Shown piece after piece: positions 16,549 to 25,309 of a DNA stretch of 64,000 bases. A program made the position numbers and the translations under genes. The stretch is from JAFMJV01 sp963814315 (GTDB lineage: Bacteria; Chloroflexota; Limnocylindria; Limnocylindrales; CSP1-4), in NCBI GenBank assembly GCA_963814315.1, contig CAWFCG010000001.1:124001-188000 (forward strand), read 5' to 3'. Each line of letters opens with the position of its first letter. Within the stretch, counting starts at the first letter, position 1. The notes below the pieces were generated by a model. That model was not told the DNA's origin. It ran no database searches and saw only the letters and a list, made by a program, of their open reading frames with translations.

Positions 16549-16554
16549 TAGGCT
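16549..16554 (+). promoter_or_regulatory. -10 box of a probable leaderless promoter for the lipoprotein-trmH operon
   Basis: TAGGCT six bases before the GTG at 16561. The spacing puts the predicted first transcribed base on the start codon. Confidence 0.5.
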
Positions 16555-16560
16555 ATCGGG

Positions 16561-17016
16561 GTGAGTTCCGTGACCCGAGCGATCGTGCTCCTGGTGATGC
16601 CGCTGCTGCTCGGTGGCTGCTACTCGCTGGCGGAGCCGTCCTTCGACCCCGGTGACCAACGTGACGTGGTGCAGTCGATCGCGCGACGGGGCATCGTCAT
16701 CAGCGAGCCCCTGACCGGGGAGACCGCCTGCGACGATCCCGATCTGGTCGGCAACTCCACCTACCTGACGGCACGCATGCCCGACGAAGAGCTGCCGCGG
16801 GACGTCTACATCCACGCCTACCGTGAGAAGTTCTGGGAGCAGTCGATCGAAGAGGTGGATCGGTGCATGGTGGAGTACGCCGCTGCCCACCCCGATTCGG
16901 AGATCGGCCAATTCGACATCCCCACCTTCCGTGTCTTTGGGGCCGACTGGTCAGACGAGCTGACCGAGCAGCTGGTGAAGGCGTTCGAAGAGGCGGCCCA
17001 CTCGGGCAAGCCCTGA
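16561..17016 (+). CDS. Small lipoprotein of unknown function
   Basis: 151 residues from GTG 16561. The N-terminus is a lipoprotein signal: TRAIVLLVMPLLLGGCYSLA with lipobox LLGGC and Cys20 as the lipidation site. The mature part contains two more cysteines (TACDDPD and DRCMVEY), which could pair. I do not recognise the domain. It is 19 bases upstream of the TrmH gene and probably shares its message, though the products have no obvious link. Confidence 0.72.
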   Translation: MSSVTRAIVLLVMPLLLGGCYSLAEPSFDPGDQRDVVQSIARRGIVISEPLTGETACDDPDLVGNSTYLTARMPDEELPRDVYIHAYREKFWEQSIEEVDRCMVEYAAAHPDSEIGQFDIPTFRVFGADWSDELTEQLVKAFEEAAHSGKP

Positions 17017-17035
17017 TGACACCATCGAGGCGCGC

Positions 17036-17857
17036 ATGACCTTGCCGGAACCCGACGTCAGCAGCCGCCAGAACCCTCGCTTCAAGGCTGCCCAGTCGCT
17101 GCGCGATGCACGAGAGCGCCGCGCACGCGGCCACATCGTCGTCGATGGTGCCCGCGAGATCGGCCGCGCCCTCGATGCCGGCGTCCCGCTCATCGAAGCC
17201 TGGGTCGCCATCGACCGCGTCCGCAGTGATGCGGCTAGGGCACTACTACCGAGGCTGGCCAGTCGCGGAGAGCTGATCGAGACCACACCCGAGCTGCTGG
17301 CACGCCTCGCCTACGGAGAGCGCGACGAAGGCATCGTGGCGGTGCTCCAGATGCCCCCGACTGACCTGGCACGGCTGGCGGAGACCCTGCCGGAGCGACC
17401 CCTCATCGCGGTCGTGGAGCAGGTTGAGAAGCCGGGCAACCTGGGCGCGCTGCTGCGTTCCGCCGACGGCGCTGGCGTGGACGCGATCATCGTGGCCGAC
17501 GCCGTGTCGGACATCTGGAACCCCAACGCCGTCCGTGCCAGCCTGGGCACCATCTTCAGCTTGCCCCTTGCCGCCTGCACATCGGCCGAAGCCCTGGCTT
17601 TCTTGCGCCAGCACGGCATCAGCGTCGTGACCGCGCGCATCGAAGCCGCCCTCGACTACGACGCGGTGGACCTCACCAAGCCGGTCGCGCTCGTGGTGGG
17701 CGCCGAGACGGCTGGCCTCAGCGATGCCTGGTGGGGCGACGATGTGACGCCGGTGAGCATCCCCATGCTGGGTCTCGCGGACAGCCTGAATGTCTCAGCC
17801 AGCGCCGCCGTACTCTTCTACGAAGCCCGGCGACAACGCCGCGCCGCCAACCGCTAG
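17036..17857 (+). CDS. TrmH/SpoU-type RNA 2'-O-ribose methyltransferase
   Basis: 273 residues from ATG 17036. The three SPOUT motifs are all present: VEQVEKPGNLGALLRSADG (motif 1, with the Asn-Leu-Gly-Arg set), ALVVGAETAGLSDAWW (motif 2) and IPMLGLADSLNVSASAAVL (motif 3, knot closing). The first 100 residues form the SpoU substrate-binding domain (RARGHIVVDGAREIGRALDAG). It would methylate a ribose in rRNA or tRNA using S-adenosylmethionine; the exact nucleotide cannot be told. Confidence 0.92.
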   Translation: MTLPEPDVSSRQNPRFKAAQSLRDARERRARGHIVVDGAREIGRALDAGVPLIEAWVAIDRVRSDAARALLPRLASRGELIETTPELLARLAYGERDEGIVAVLQMPPTDLARLAETLPERPLIAVVEQVEKPGNLGALLRSADGAGVDAIIVADAVSDIWNPNAVRASLGTIFSLPLAACTSAEALAFLRQHGISVVTARIEAALDYDAVDLTKPVALVVGAETAGLSDAWWGDDVTPVSIPMLGLADSLNVSASAAVLFYEARRQRRAANR

Positions 17858-17880
17858 CCCACGTACTGGAGGGGATCCCC

Positions 17881-18231
17881 ATGGCTACCACCACGCTCTT
17901 CGTGGAGTTCGACATCAAGCCCGGCCACCTCGACGCCTTCAAGGCCGCCGCGGCAGCCCTCTTCGCCAAGACGCAGGAGGAGCCGGACACCCTGCGCTAC
18001 GACTACTTCCTCGCCGCTGACGGCAGCAAGAATGTCAACGTCGAGGTATTCAAGGACGCCGATGCCTTCGTCTTCCACAACCGCAACGTGGCCGCCCTGG
18101 TGCCGGCGCTGTTCGCCAACACGGAGAACCTGCGCATCGCCGTCATGGGCGACGTCAACGACGACCTGTGGGCGGAGCTGGCGGCCATCGAGACTGCCCA
18201 CTTCGAGTACCTCGGCGGCATCTCCCGCTAG
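17881..18231 (+). CDS. Antibiotic-biosynthesis monooxygenase (ABM) domain protein
   Basis: 116 residues from ATG 17881, with GGAGGGG upstream and only 23 bases after the TrmH gene. The ABM ferredoxin-like fold shows as FVEFDIKPGHLDAFKAAAAA then EEPDTLRYDYFLAADG and DADAFVFHNRN. Proteins of this size act as dimers; some are quinol monooxygenases or haem-degrading enzymes, and many are uncharacterised. Expected cytosolic. Confidence 0.8.
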   Translation: MATTTLFVEFDIKPGHLDAFKAAAAALFAKTQEEPDTLRYDYFLAADGSKNVNVEVFKDADAFVFHNRNVAALVPALFANTENLRIAVMGDVNDDLWAELAAIETAHFEYLGGISR

Positions 18232-18250
18232 GTCAGCTGCCGGCTGCCGG

Positions 18251-18652
18251 CTATCCCAGCGACTGCGTCGCCAGACTGACGACGGCGATATGCCGTTGGC
18301 GCGGACCGTCGAGCTCAAGGAAGATGACGCGCTGCCAAGTGCCCACATCCATCCGTCCGATGGTGATGGGGAGCAACAGCTGGCCGCCGATGAAGCTCGA
18401 GAGCACGTGCGACTGGGCATTGCCCGGGTTCCAAGTCTCGTGCTGCCAAGGCCCGTACGACTCGATGAGGCCGGCCGCCACGCGCTCGTAGTCGGCGAAC
18501 ATCTTCGAGCCCGATTCACCAAGGAAGATGGCGGCCGTGGTGTGCTCGACCGATGCCAGCAGCAGGCCGTCGGGCCAGGCACGCGAGGTGAAGAGATGGG
18601 TGACATCGAGAGCCTGTACGCGCCGACTCGTCGAGAGATCGAAGCGGAGCAT
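18251..18652 (-). CDS. YjbQ / UPF0047 family protein
   Basis: 133 residues from ATG 18650-18652; a TTG at 18661 is an alternative. The signature LLASVEHTTAAIFLGES and the later HETWNPGNAQSHVLSSFIG with RQRVIF-like end (TWQRVIFLELDGPRQR) are those of the YjbQ family. Some members show thiamine-phosphate synthase activity, but the true role is debated. It begins 11 bases after the end of the SIS gene and belongs to the same transcription unit; a TAGCGT box eight bases before the ATG is there too but overlaps the SIS stop. Confidence 0.8.
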   Translation of the reverse strand: MLRFDLSTSRRVQALDVTHLFTSRAWPDGLLLASVEHTTAAIFLGESGSKMFADYERVAAGLIESYGPWQHETWNPGNAQSHVLSSFIGGQLLLPITIGRMDVGTWQRVIFLELDGPRQRHIAVVSLATQSLG

Positions 18653-18663
18653 GCGCGGCAACG

Positions 18664-19719
18664 CTACACGCCGTCGAGGACGACCACCTGGCCCAGGTGC
18701 CGGGGCGCTTCGGGGTCGCAGCCGCGACGGACGGCGATGCCCAGCGCCAGCGCCTGCAGGACGTGGAGGACCAGGGGCAGGCGCGCGATCTCACCGAGGT
18801 CGGCAGCCGGGCCGTCGGGACCCAACACCCACGTCGTGGCGCCCAACGCCGCGGACTCATCGACCACGCGCCGCTCATCCTCCTCGGTCTCGCCACCGAC
18901 GATGCCGACCACCAACATGCCCGGCTCGCACACCGAGATAGGCCCGTGGCGGAACTCGTAGGGATGGAACGCGGAGGCCGGCACCTGTCCCGTCTCGGTC
19001 GCTTTGAGCACCGCCTCATTGGCGAGGCCGAAGGCGGCGCCACCACCAAGCACCACCAGCCGAGAGGGGTTGGCCGCCGCCAGCTCGAAGGCCTGCTCGA
19101 TCCATGGCGCGAGACCGTCCCAGCGCGATGGGAGGGTATCGAGATCGGCCGCGAAGGCGTCAGTGCCCAGGCGCGCTGCCAGCCGCATGAGCAGCGCGGT
19201 CTGGGAGGCGAAGGAGCGCGTCATGACGATGGCTTCCTCGTCCCCCTCGGGCACCGCCAGCGTGGTGTCCGCCAGGCCCGCGATGGGCGAATCGGGACGG
19301 CAGGTGACCACCAGGGTGTATTGACCACGATCGCGCGCGGCCTTGATGACCTCCAGCGCCTCGGTGGTGGAGCCGGAGCGCGAGACCACGATGACCGGCT
19401 GATCCGCCAAGGCCGCCCCGGCGAATACGGCCTCCGGTCGAAGCAGGACCTCCGAGAGTGGCTGTGCTTCGGCGGGCAGCTGCCCGTGCGCTCGCATGGC
19501 GAATGCCGCCACCTGGGCGATGTAGAACGAGGATCCGGCACCGGTGATGACGATGCGCGCGGCACCGTCGAGTCGGTCGATGATGTCCTGCGAAGCTGAT
19601 CGAGCGACTAGGAGAGCGGCGGCGATGGCCTCACCCCCGGTGCTGGCCTCGCGCCAACCAGTGGTGGACTCGACGCGCGTTCGGATGTCGGCGGCAGTGA
19701 GGGACTGGGGCGCGGTCAT
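18664..19719 (-). CDS. Double-SIS sugar isomerase (AgaS / glucosamine-6-phosphate deaminase-like)
   Basis: 351 residues. Two SIS domains: the first with ARIVITGAGSSFYIAQVAA and PVIVVSRSGSTTEALEVIKA (the Ser/Thr sugar-phosphate loop), the second with SRLVVLGGGAAFGLANEAVL and AFHPYEFRHGPIS, the latter matching the EFRHGP motif of GlmS/AgaS/FrlB enzymes. There is no glutaminase domain, so it is an aldose/ketose isomerase, deaminase or deglycase on a 6-phospho sugar. The neighbouring GntR/UTRA regulator and sugar ABC transporter suggest an amino-sugar or glycosylamine substrate. Confidence 0.85.
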   Translation of the reverse strand: MTAPQSLTAADIRTRVESTTGWREASTGGEAIAAALLVARSASQDIIDRLDGAARIVITGAGSSFYIAQVAAFAMRAHGQLPAEAQPLSEVLLRPEAVFAGAALADQPVIVVSRSGSTTEALEVIKAARDRGQYTLVVTCRPDSPIAGLADTTLAVPEGDEEAIVMTRSFASQTALLMRLAARLGTDAFAADLDTLPSRWDGLAPWIEQAFELAAANPSRLVVLGGGAAFGLANEAVLKATETGQVPASAFHPYEFRHGPISVCEPGMLVVGIVGGETEEDERRVVDESAALGATTWVLGPDGPAADLGEIARLPLVLHVLQALALGIAVRRGCDPEAPRHLGQVVVLDGV

Positions 19720-19741
19720 AGCGGCTGCTCCTTGTGACTGG

Positions 19742-20470
19742 TCAGGTTTCGCGCAGCTCGACCGAATAGCGATAGCGGTCGGCGCGGAGGATGGATTGGC
19801 AGAATTCGATGATCAGGCCGTCTGAGTCGTAGGTCGTGCGCTCGACCTGAAGTGCGGGACTGCCGGCCACACCACCGAGCACCTCGGCCTCATCATCGTT
19901 CATCAGGATGGGCTGGAAGGCCTCGCGAGCACGCGTGGGTCGCACTCCGTAGGTGATCGTCAGCGTGTCATAGAGCCGACGTCGAGTGAAATCGACGTGC
20001 TCCAGTCCGGCGAAGCGTGCTGCCGGCAGGTAGCTGGTCTCGGTCACGATGGGCTCCTCGTCGGCCAGACGGATCCGGCGCAGGGCCACCACTGCAGCGC
20101 CGCGTGAGACCTCCAGTGCGGCCGCCACGTGCTCATCCGCCTTCTCCACGCGAAGGCTTCGCACGCGAGTTCCCGGCTTCATGCCATGGCTCTCGATCTC
20201 CCGGCTATAGCTATAGAAGCCGCCCAGTCGGTGTTCCAGCGCGGCCTTGCGCACGTACGTCCCCAGACCCCGCCGGATCTCTACCTGTCCCTCGGCCACC
20301 AGACCAGCCAGCGCTTGCCGCACGGTGGCACGGCTGACTCCGTAGCGCGACATGAGCTCCTGCTCGGTCTCCAGTTGGCCGCCCGGCGCCAGCTCGCCAC
20401 TCTGGATGCGGTCACGCAGGTCCGTCTGGATACGTCGATACAAGGGCAGGCCCTGAGCCTCGTCCATCAT
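19742..20470 (-). CDS. GntR-family transcriptional regulator with UTRA ligand domain
   Basis: 242 residues from ATG 20468-20470 (AAGGAGGAG upstream). Residues 8-75 are the winged helix (PLYRRIQTDLRDRIQSGEL, RYGVSRATVRQALAGL, GLGTYV); residues 95-235 are the UTRA effector domain. Regulators of the NagR/DasR/HutC type sense phosphorylated amino sugars or related metabolites and repress catabolic genes. It lies between the SIS gene (22 bases downstream) and the transporter, in one direction. It is a candidate to bind the shared 8-bp repeat operators, whose GTCCGGAY core fits the family's GT-N4-AC pattern, but this is inference. Confidence 0.9.
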   Translation of the reverse strand: MMDEAQGLPLYRRIQTDLRDRIQSGELAPGGQLETEQELMSRYGVSRATVRQALAGLVAEGQVEIRRGLGTYVRKAALEHRLGGFYSYSREIESHGMKPGTRVRSLRVEKADEHVAAALEVSRGAAVVALRRIRLADEEPIVTETSYLPAARFAGLEHVDFTRRRLYDTLTITYGVRPTRAREAFQPILMNDDEAEVLGGVAGSPALQVERTTYDSDGLIIEFCQSILRADRYRYSVELRET

Positions 20471-20522
20471 GGTCTCCTCCTTATGGACACACCTGGGATC
20501 GCCCGCCTCGTCAGAGCCATCC

Positions 20523-21443
20523 CTATCCCTTCAGCCCGCTGATAGCGATGCCGCGCACGAAGTACTGCTGAGCGATGACGAAGAGCAGCACCATGGGGAT
20601 GATGCTGACGACCGTGCCGGCCATCATCTCTGGCCACTTGCCGACGTACTGGCCCTGGAAGAACGCCAGGCCCACGGTGGTGGTGTAGTCGGGCAGGTCG
20701 CGCAGGTAGATGAGCGGGTTGATGAGGTCGTTCCAGCTCCACATGAAGGTGAAGATGGCGAGGGTCGCCAGGACCGGCTTGGCCAGCGGCAGGTAGATGT
20801 GCCGGAAGATGCCCCAGGGGCTAGCCCCGTCGACCCGGGCCGCGTCGGGCAACTCGCGTGGGATGGTCAGGAAGAACTGGCGGATCAGGAAGATGCCGAA
20901 GGCGCCACCCAGGAAGGCGCCGATCCAGAGCGGCTCCTGGGTCCCGATGAAGTTGCCGCTGTCACTGAAGGGGTCGGGCAGCGTGCGGTAGAGGATGAAG
21001 TTGGGAACTAGCACCACCTGGAAGGGGATGATCAGGGTGGCCAGGACCAGGGCGAACAGCAGGCCCTTGGCGCGGAAGCGCAACACCGCGAAGGCGAAGG
21101 CTGCGAGGGAACAGCTGATCAGGACACCGACCGTATTCAGGGTCGCGATCTTGAAGGAGTTCAGGAAGAAATCACCGAAGGTGACCCCGGGGAGCGCATT
21201 CCACATGCGCTCGTAGTTCTCGAAGTGCAGGCCCGAGGGGAAGGACAGCATGGGCGAGCTGAAGACTTCGGCTCTGGTCTTGAGCGAGGTCGTGATCATC
21301 CAGACGAAGGGCACCAGCATGATCACGCCACCGACGATGAGGATCAGGTAGAGCCAGAGCAGACGAAGGCGCTTGCGGGCCATCACCGAGCGGTCCGATC
21401 GCAGGCTCCTGACCTCGATCCCGGCGGCTGACGTCGCCCTCAC
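20523..21443 (-). CDS. Carbohydrate ABC transporter permease (MalG type)
   Basis: 306 residues; the start GTG at 21443 overlaps the stop of the MalF-type gene (GTGA), so translation is coupled; a later ATG at 21383 would remove a non-membrane leader. Six membrane segments are predicted (for example LLWLYLILIVGGVIMLVPFV), and the EAA loop reads ELPDAARVDGASPWGIFRHI, the contact site for the ATPase. The end ...GIAISGLKG is typical of MalG-like CUT1 permeases. No ATPase gene is nearby; a shared MsmX-like ATPase encoded elsewhere is expected. Confidence 0.92.
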   Translation of the reverse strand: MRATSAAGIEVRSLRSDRSVMARKRLRLLWLYLILIVGGVIMLVPFVWMITTSLKTRAEVFSSPMLSFPSGLHFENYERMWNALPGVTFGDFFLNSFKIATLNTVGVLISCSLAAFAFAVLRFRAKGLLFALVLATLIIPFQVVLVPNFILYRTLPDPFSDSGNFIGTQEPLWIGAFLGGAFGIFLIRQFFLTIPRELPDAARVDGASPWGIFRHIYLPLAKPVLATLAIFTFMWSWNDLINPLIYLRDLPDYTTTVGLAFFQGQYVGKWPEMMAGTVVSIIPMVLLFVIAQQYFVRGIAISGLKG

Positions 21444-22417
21444 TGGTAGTGCACCCAGCGGCGTTGCAGACGGAAGTAGAAGTACGTCAACGTGGCGGCG
21501 ACGACGAACAGCACCCAGGCCGCGGCGCTGGCCTGGCCCATGCGGAAGAAGCGGAAGCCTTCCTCGTAGATGAAGTAGACCAAGGTGATGGTGGCTTCGG
21601 TGGGTGGTCCCGGTCGGGCCAGGATGTAAACCTGGTCGAACACTTGCATGGCACCGATGAAGCTCAGGATGCCGGTAAAGAAGATGCTCGGAGTCAGCAG
21701 CGGCAGGGTCACGTTGCGGAAGCGCCCCCAGCGGCCGGCGCCGTCCACGTCGGAAGCGTCGTAGTACTCACGTGGGATCGCCTGCAGACCGGCCAGGAAG
21801 ATGATGATGTTGACACCCAGGCCCTGCCAGATGCTCATCACGATGATGGCCGGCATGGCCCAGAAGGGATCGGATACCCATCGCTGGGGCGGGACACCGA
21901 AGATGCCCGTGAGCGCGTTGAGCAGTCCGCCCTGGGGCGAGTAGATCCAGAGCCACACCAGGCCCACGGCCACCGCCGAGGTCACCAGGGGCAGGAAGTA
22001 CATGGTGCGGATCCAGGCGATGCCGCGGATGGCCTGGTCCAGACCGAGGGCGATGGCCAGGGCGATGAGCATGCCGATGGGCACGGAGAGCAGCGTGTAG
22101 AAGGCGGTGTTCTGCATCGCCCTCCAGAAGCGCGGATTCTCGGCGAGCGCAGTGAAGTTGTCGAGGCCCACCCACTGCGGCGGGGTCAGCAGGTCCCAGT
22201 CGGTCAGGCTGATCCCCAGCGTGGCAAGGATGGGTCCCGCTGAGAGGACCGCCAAGCCCAGGATGGTGGGAGCCAGAAAGAGCCAGGCCCAGCGACTCTC
22301 CCCGTGCAGAGGGCTGCGCGAACTGCCGGCTCGCCCTCCCGCGGGTGGGCCAGCTCCCTGGGCGCCCTGCCCGGTGGAGGTACCCTCCACCACGGGACTG
22401 CCGGAGATCCTCACCAT
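21440..22417 (-). CDS. Carbohydrate ABC transporter permease (MalF/UgpA type)
   Basis: 325 residues from ATG 22415-22417. A Gly/Pro-rich leader is followed by six membrane segments, starting WAWLFLAPTILGLAVLSAGP. The EAA loop is REYYDASDVDGAGRWGRFRN. Such permeases pair with a MalG partner, here coupled directly downstream, and with the solute-binding protein encoded 66 bases upstream. The leader of about 40 residues (residues 5-40) is unusually long and may include a later true start. Confidence 0.9.
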   Translation of the reverse strand: MVRISGSPVVEGTSTGQGAQGAGPPAGGRAGSSRSPLHGESRWAWLFLAPTILGLAVLSAGPILATLGISLTDWDLLTPPQWVGLDNFTALAENPRFWRAMQNTAFYTLLSVPIGMLIALAIALGLDQAIRGIAWIRTMYFLPLVTSAVAVGLVWLWIYSPQGGLLNALTGIFGVPPQRWVSDPFWAMPAIIVMSIWQGLGVNIIIFLAGLQAIPREYYDASDVDGAGRWGRFRNVTLPLLTPSIFFTGILSFIGAMQVFDQVYILARPGPPTEATITLVYFIYEEGFRFFRMGQASAAAWVLFVVAATLTYFYFRLQRRWVHYQ

Positions 22418-22483
22418 CGGCTCATGGCTGTGGCCACGGCGACGGAGGGAACCAGCGCCATGGCCGAAGTCGTCCGATGCCGG

Positions 22484-23773
22484 CTACTGCTGTGCAGCCA
22501 GGATCTCGTCAAGCTGTCCGATGACCGAATCGATCGCCTCGCGGGCGGTCTTGTTGGGGGCATTGAACAGGTTGGTATCCAGCTCGTTCTGGAGGATGGT
22601 GCTCCATTCCGAGTAGCCCGCGAACGAGGGCTTCAAGTGAGCATGCTCGAGCATGGCCGCCATCACGTCCGAGCCTTCGAACGCGGCTGCGTAGCTGCCC
22701 TCGAGGACCGACTTGTCGACCGGCAGCGCGACCTTCCCCTGCATCAGCATCTCCTGGGCCTCAGGACCGACCAGCCACTTGACGAACTCCCACGCAGCAT
22801 CGGGGTTCCTGGAGCTCGCCGAGACGACAGCCCCGGTGGGGTTGAGGCTGGTGGCATGCCCGGCTGAACCGGCCGGCAAGGGTGCGATGCCGAAGTCGAT
22901 GCCGGCGGCCGTGTGTGTGGGCACGAGCCACGAACCATTGGCTTCCATCGCCGCCAACCCCTGCTCGAAAGCATCGCCGGTCTCCGCGAACAGGTCGGGC
23001 GTAGCCATGATCTTGTACTTGTAGATAAGGTCCTGCAGGAACTGCAGACCGCCCACGGCTTCGTCGCTGCCCAGCAGCGTCTGGGTGCGATCATCGGAGA
23101 TGATCTCGCCACCGTTCTGCCAGACGGCTTCGCTCCAGAAGTTCTCCATGTCGGTGGTCTCGGTATAGAAACCCCACTGCTCGGGCAGGCCGTCCGCGTT
23201 CTCGTCGATGGTCAGCTGCTGCCCGACCTCGACCAGCTTGTCCCAGTCCCAGGTCTCGTCCGGATAGGGGATGCCGGCGGCATCGAACATCGTCTTGTTG
23301 TAGAAGAGCGGGACCACGTTGAGATCGCGAGGCAGGCCGTATTGACCGCCGTCAGCGGTGGTGAAGTGGGCCACTCCGGCGTCTGCCAGGGCGGAGACAT
23401 CGAAGCCATCGGCGGCGATGTACGGCTGCAGGTCGAGCAGCACGCCACGGGACTGATAGTCGGGGAAGATGGGGCCATCCATGGCGAAGACGTCGGGTGC
23501 ATCGCCGCCGGCGATGCTGGTCTGGAGCCCGGTCCAGTAGGCATCCCAGTCTGAGACCGTGACCTCCACGTTGATGTCGGGATGCTCCGCCTCGAAGGCC
23601 TCGACCAGGGCGATCTGGCTGGCGAGCTCGGATGGATCGCCCCAGATGGCATAGGTGATCTTGCCGCTGGGCTCCTGCGCTGCAACTGGCGCCACCAGCG
23701 CACCTACCAGCATGGCACTACCGATGAGCGCAAAGCCGGCGCGTCGGCGATTTCCTGATCGTTCGATCATCAA
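22484..23773 (-). CDS. Extracellular sugar-binding protein of ABC transporter (family 1)
   Basis: 429 residues from ATG 23771-23773, eight bases after GGAGG. The signal peptide ends FALIGSAMLVGALVAPVAAQ with an AxA-Q cleavage site and no lipobox cysteine. The mature part has the family 1 layout: LVEAFEAEHPDINVEVTV, DAPDVFAMDGPIF, GLPRDLNVVPLFYNKTMF and AAWEFVKWLVGPEAQ. It feeds the two downstream permeases. Its promoter region overlaps the end of the GH4 gene and contains the repeat operator. Confidence 0.92.
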   Translation of the reverse strand: MMIERSGNRRRAGFALIGSAMLVGALVAPVAAQEPSGKITYAIWGDPSELASQIALVEAFEAEHPDINVEVTVSDWDAYWTGLQTSIAGGDAPDVFAMDGPIFPDYQSRGVLLDLQPYIAADGFDVSALADAGVAHFTTADGGQYGLPRDLNVVPLFYNKTMFDAAGIPYPDETWDWDKLVEVGQQLTIDENADGLPEQWGFYTETTDMENFWSEAVWQNGGEIISDDRTQTLLGSDEAVGGLQFLQDLIYKYKIMATPDLFAETGDAFEQGLAAMEANGSWLVPTHTAAGIDFGIAPLPAGSAGHATSLNPTGAVVSASSRNPDAAWEFVKWLVGPEAQEMLMQGKVALPVDKSVLEGSYAAAFEGSDVMAAMLEHAHLKPSFAGYSEWSTILQNELDTNLFNAPNKTAREAIDSVIGQLDEILAAQQ

Positions 23774-23813
23774 GCCAACCTCCTCCGTACGACCCCGGCC
23801 CGTCGGCCGGGGA

Positions 23814-23861
23814 ACATCCGGATGTCCGGATGTCCGGATGTCATCGTCGCAGGAGTGTCAA
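23814..23861 (-). promoter_or_regulatory. Promoter/operator of the first sugar ABC operon: TTGACAC box plus 8-bp repeats
   Basis: On the minus strand TTGACAC (23861-23855), seven bases, ACGATGA (23847-23841), then three tandem ACATCCGG units and ATGTTCC (to 23814). The same order and nearly the same spacing occurs at 29489 and 34749 before two other sugar operons. The repeats sit just where an initiation-blocking operator would be. The TTGACAC box lies inside the 3' end of the GH4 gene. Confidence 0.7.
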
Positions 23862-25153
23862 GCCTGGAGCCAGCCGGGCAGCCACTCGGCCTCGGCCTCG
23901 ATCAACTCGTCGGTCAGCCGCCAGGTCTCGTCCAGGCTCAGACGTGCCGTGATCTGGGGATCCTGCATGACCGCGTGGTAGATGGCCTCACGATCCTGGT
24001 CCAGGGCTGCCCGCACGGTCAGGGCCTGCGTATCCACGGCCGGGCCGATGTAGGCACTGCACTGGGGCGGCAGGGCTCCAGCATGGACCGGCCAGACCCC
24101 GGTGCCATCGACCAGACAGGTGACCTCGACGCACGCGTCGGCGGCCAGGTTGTCGATCAGCGAGCCCTCGTTCATGACATTGCCCACGATACGAGCGGGC
24201 TCGCTGGTCAGCAGGGAGTGGATGATCACCGCGGCATACTCGCCGCTCTGCTCGATCTCGAAGGGTTCGCCGGCGTCGAGCCGTCGCTTGGTCTCAGCGT
24301 ACTCATCGAGGTTGTGGGCGACGCGATCGAGGTATTCCCCGATGGGGATGTGATAGCGCTCCACAGCATCTCCCTTCGGGATGAACCAGGGGTTGTATTC
24401 GGCGTGGTGCTCGGATGATTCAGTGGGGTAGTAGCCGAGCCGGGAGAAGAGTTCCGCCCGTACCAGGTCGTCATCGGGCACCCGACCCTGGGCCACGAAC
24501 GCTCGCAGATCGGGATAGAGGTCGCGGCCGCGGTGCTCGAGTCGCAGCAGGAAGGCCAGGTGGTTGACCCCCGCCGAGACGTAGTCCACCTCCTCGCGCG
24601 GCAGGCCCAGGTAGCCCGCGAGGGTGTCGATGGTCCAGAAGACGGAGTGACACAGCCCCACGGTCCTGATCCCGCTGCGCTCGGCAACGGCCCGCACCAG
24701 CATGCCCATAGGGTTGGTGTAGTTCAGGAACCAGGCATCGGGGCACACCTGTTCCATGTCGCGCACGATGTCGAGCACGACCGGGATCGAGCGCAGTCCG
24801 CGCATCACGCCACCCACGTTGATGGTGTCGTTGATGGTGTAGCGAAGCCCGTAGCGCGCCGGGATGTCGAAGTCGATCTGTGTCGCTCGGGCGCCACCTA
24901 CCTGGATGGTGTCGATGACGAAGTCCGCTCCCTCCAGTGCGGCGCGTCGATCGAGATGGCCCTCGATGACCGGTGAGGCACCGAGGGCCGAGGCTGTCCA
25001 GGCCGCCATCCGCTCAGCCGTGCGAAGGCGATCGGCATCGATGTCGTGCAGCACGATGGTGGCCCCACGCAACTCCGGGTAGACCAACATGTCGCCCAGC
25101 AGATTGCGGGTGAATTCGACGCTTCCAGCGCCAACCATCACGATACGCGTCAT
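23858..25153 (-). CDS. Glycoside hydrolase family 4 (alpha-galactosidase/alpha-glucosidase-like), copy 1
   Basis: 431 residues from ATG 25151-25153. GH4 enzymes use NAD+ and a divalent metal to oxidise and eliminate at the sugar. Visible here: the NAD loop IVMVGAGSVEFT (residues 4-15), LNYTNPMGM (143-151), the metal-binding Cys168-His169 in GLCHSVFWT, and GVNHLAFLL with His198. These residues are intact. It is cytoplasmic, so it acts on imported oligosaccharide or glycoside. Phospho- versus free-sugar preference cannot be read. It diverges from the aldolase gene across a 34-bp palindrome. Confidence 0.92.
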   Translation of the reverse strand: MTRIVMVGAGSVEFTRNLLGDMLVYPELRGATIVLHDIDADRLRTAERMAAWTASALGASPVIEGHLDRRAALEGADFVIDTIQVGGARATQIDFDIPARYGLRYTINDTINVGGVMRGLRSIPVVLDIVRDMEQVCPDAWFLNYTNPMGMLVRAVAERSGIRTVGLCHSVFWTIDTLAGYLGLPREEVDYVSAGVNHLAFLLRLEHRGRDLYPDLRAFVAQGRVPDDDLVRAELFSRLGYYPTESSEHHAEYNPWFIPKGDAVERYHIPIGEYLDRVAHNLDEYAETKRRLDAGEPFEIEQSGEYAAVIIHSLLTSEPARIVGNVMNEGSLIDNLAADACVEVTCLVDGTGVWPVHAGALPPQCSAYIGPAVDTQALTVRAALDQDREAIYHAVMQDPQITARLSLDETWRLTDELIEAEAEWLPGWLQA

Positions 25154-25211
25154 CGATCGTCTCCCTCCAGCGCTCCAGCCGGTGCCGTTCCGGCAACCGA
25201 CACGGTGCTTG

Positions 25212-25245
25212 TCGCCTGAGATACGGACGTCCGTACCTCAGGCGA
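25212..25245. promoter_or_regulatory. 34-bp near-perfect palindromic operator between GH4 and aldolase genes
   Basis: Two 17-base arms, TCGCCTGAG-A-TACGGAC and its complement, match at 16 of 17 positions; the centre GGACGTCC is the same core as in the other sugar-operon operators. Start codons of the divergent GH4 (25153) and aldolase (25310) flank it, so one site can control both. TAGCAT at 25249-25254 is a possible -10 box towards the aldolase gene. Confidence 0.7.
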
Positions 25246-25309
25246 TGGTAGCATCGACACGGCGGCCCACCGCTGGAGCTGCCCTTCACACCTCAAGGAG
25301 GTTGCTGCC

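Noticed and set aside
20523..23773. Missing ATPase gene as a sign of a broken sugar ABC operon
   Set aside because: CUT1-type importers commonly share one ATPase encoded elsewhere; the third operon also lacks one.
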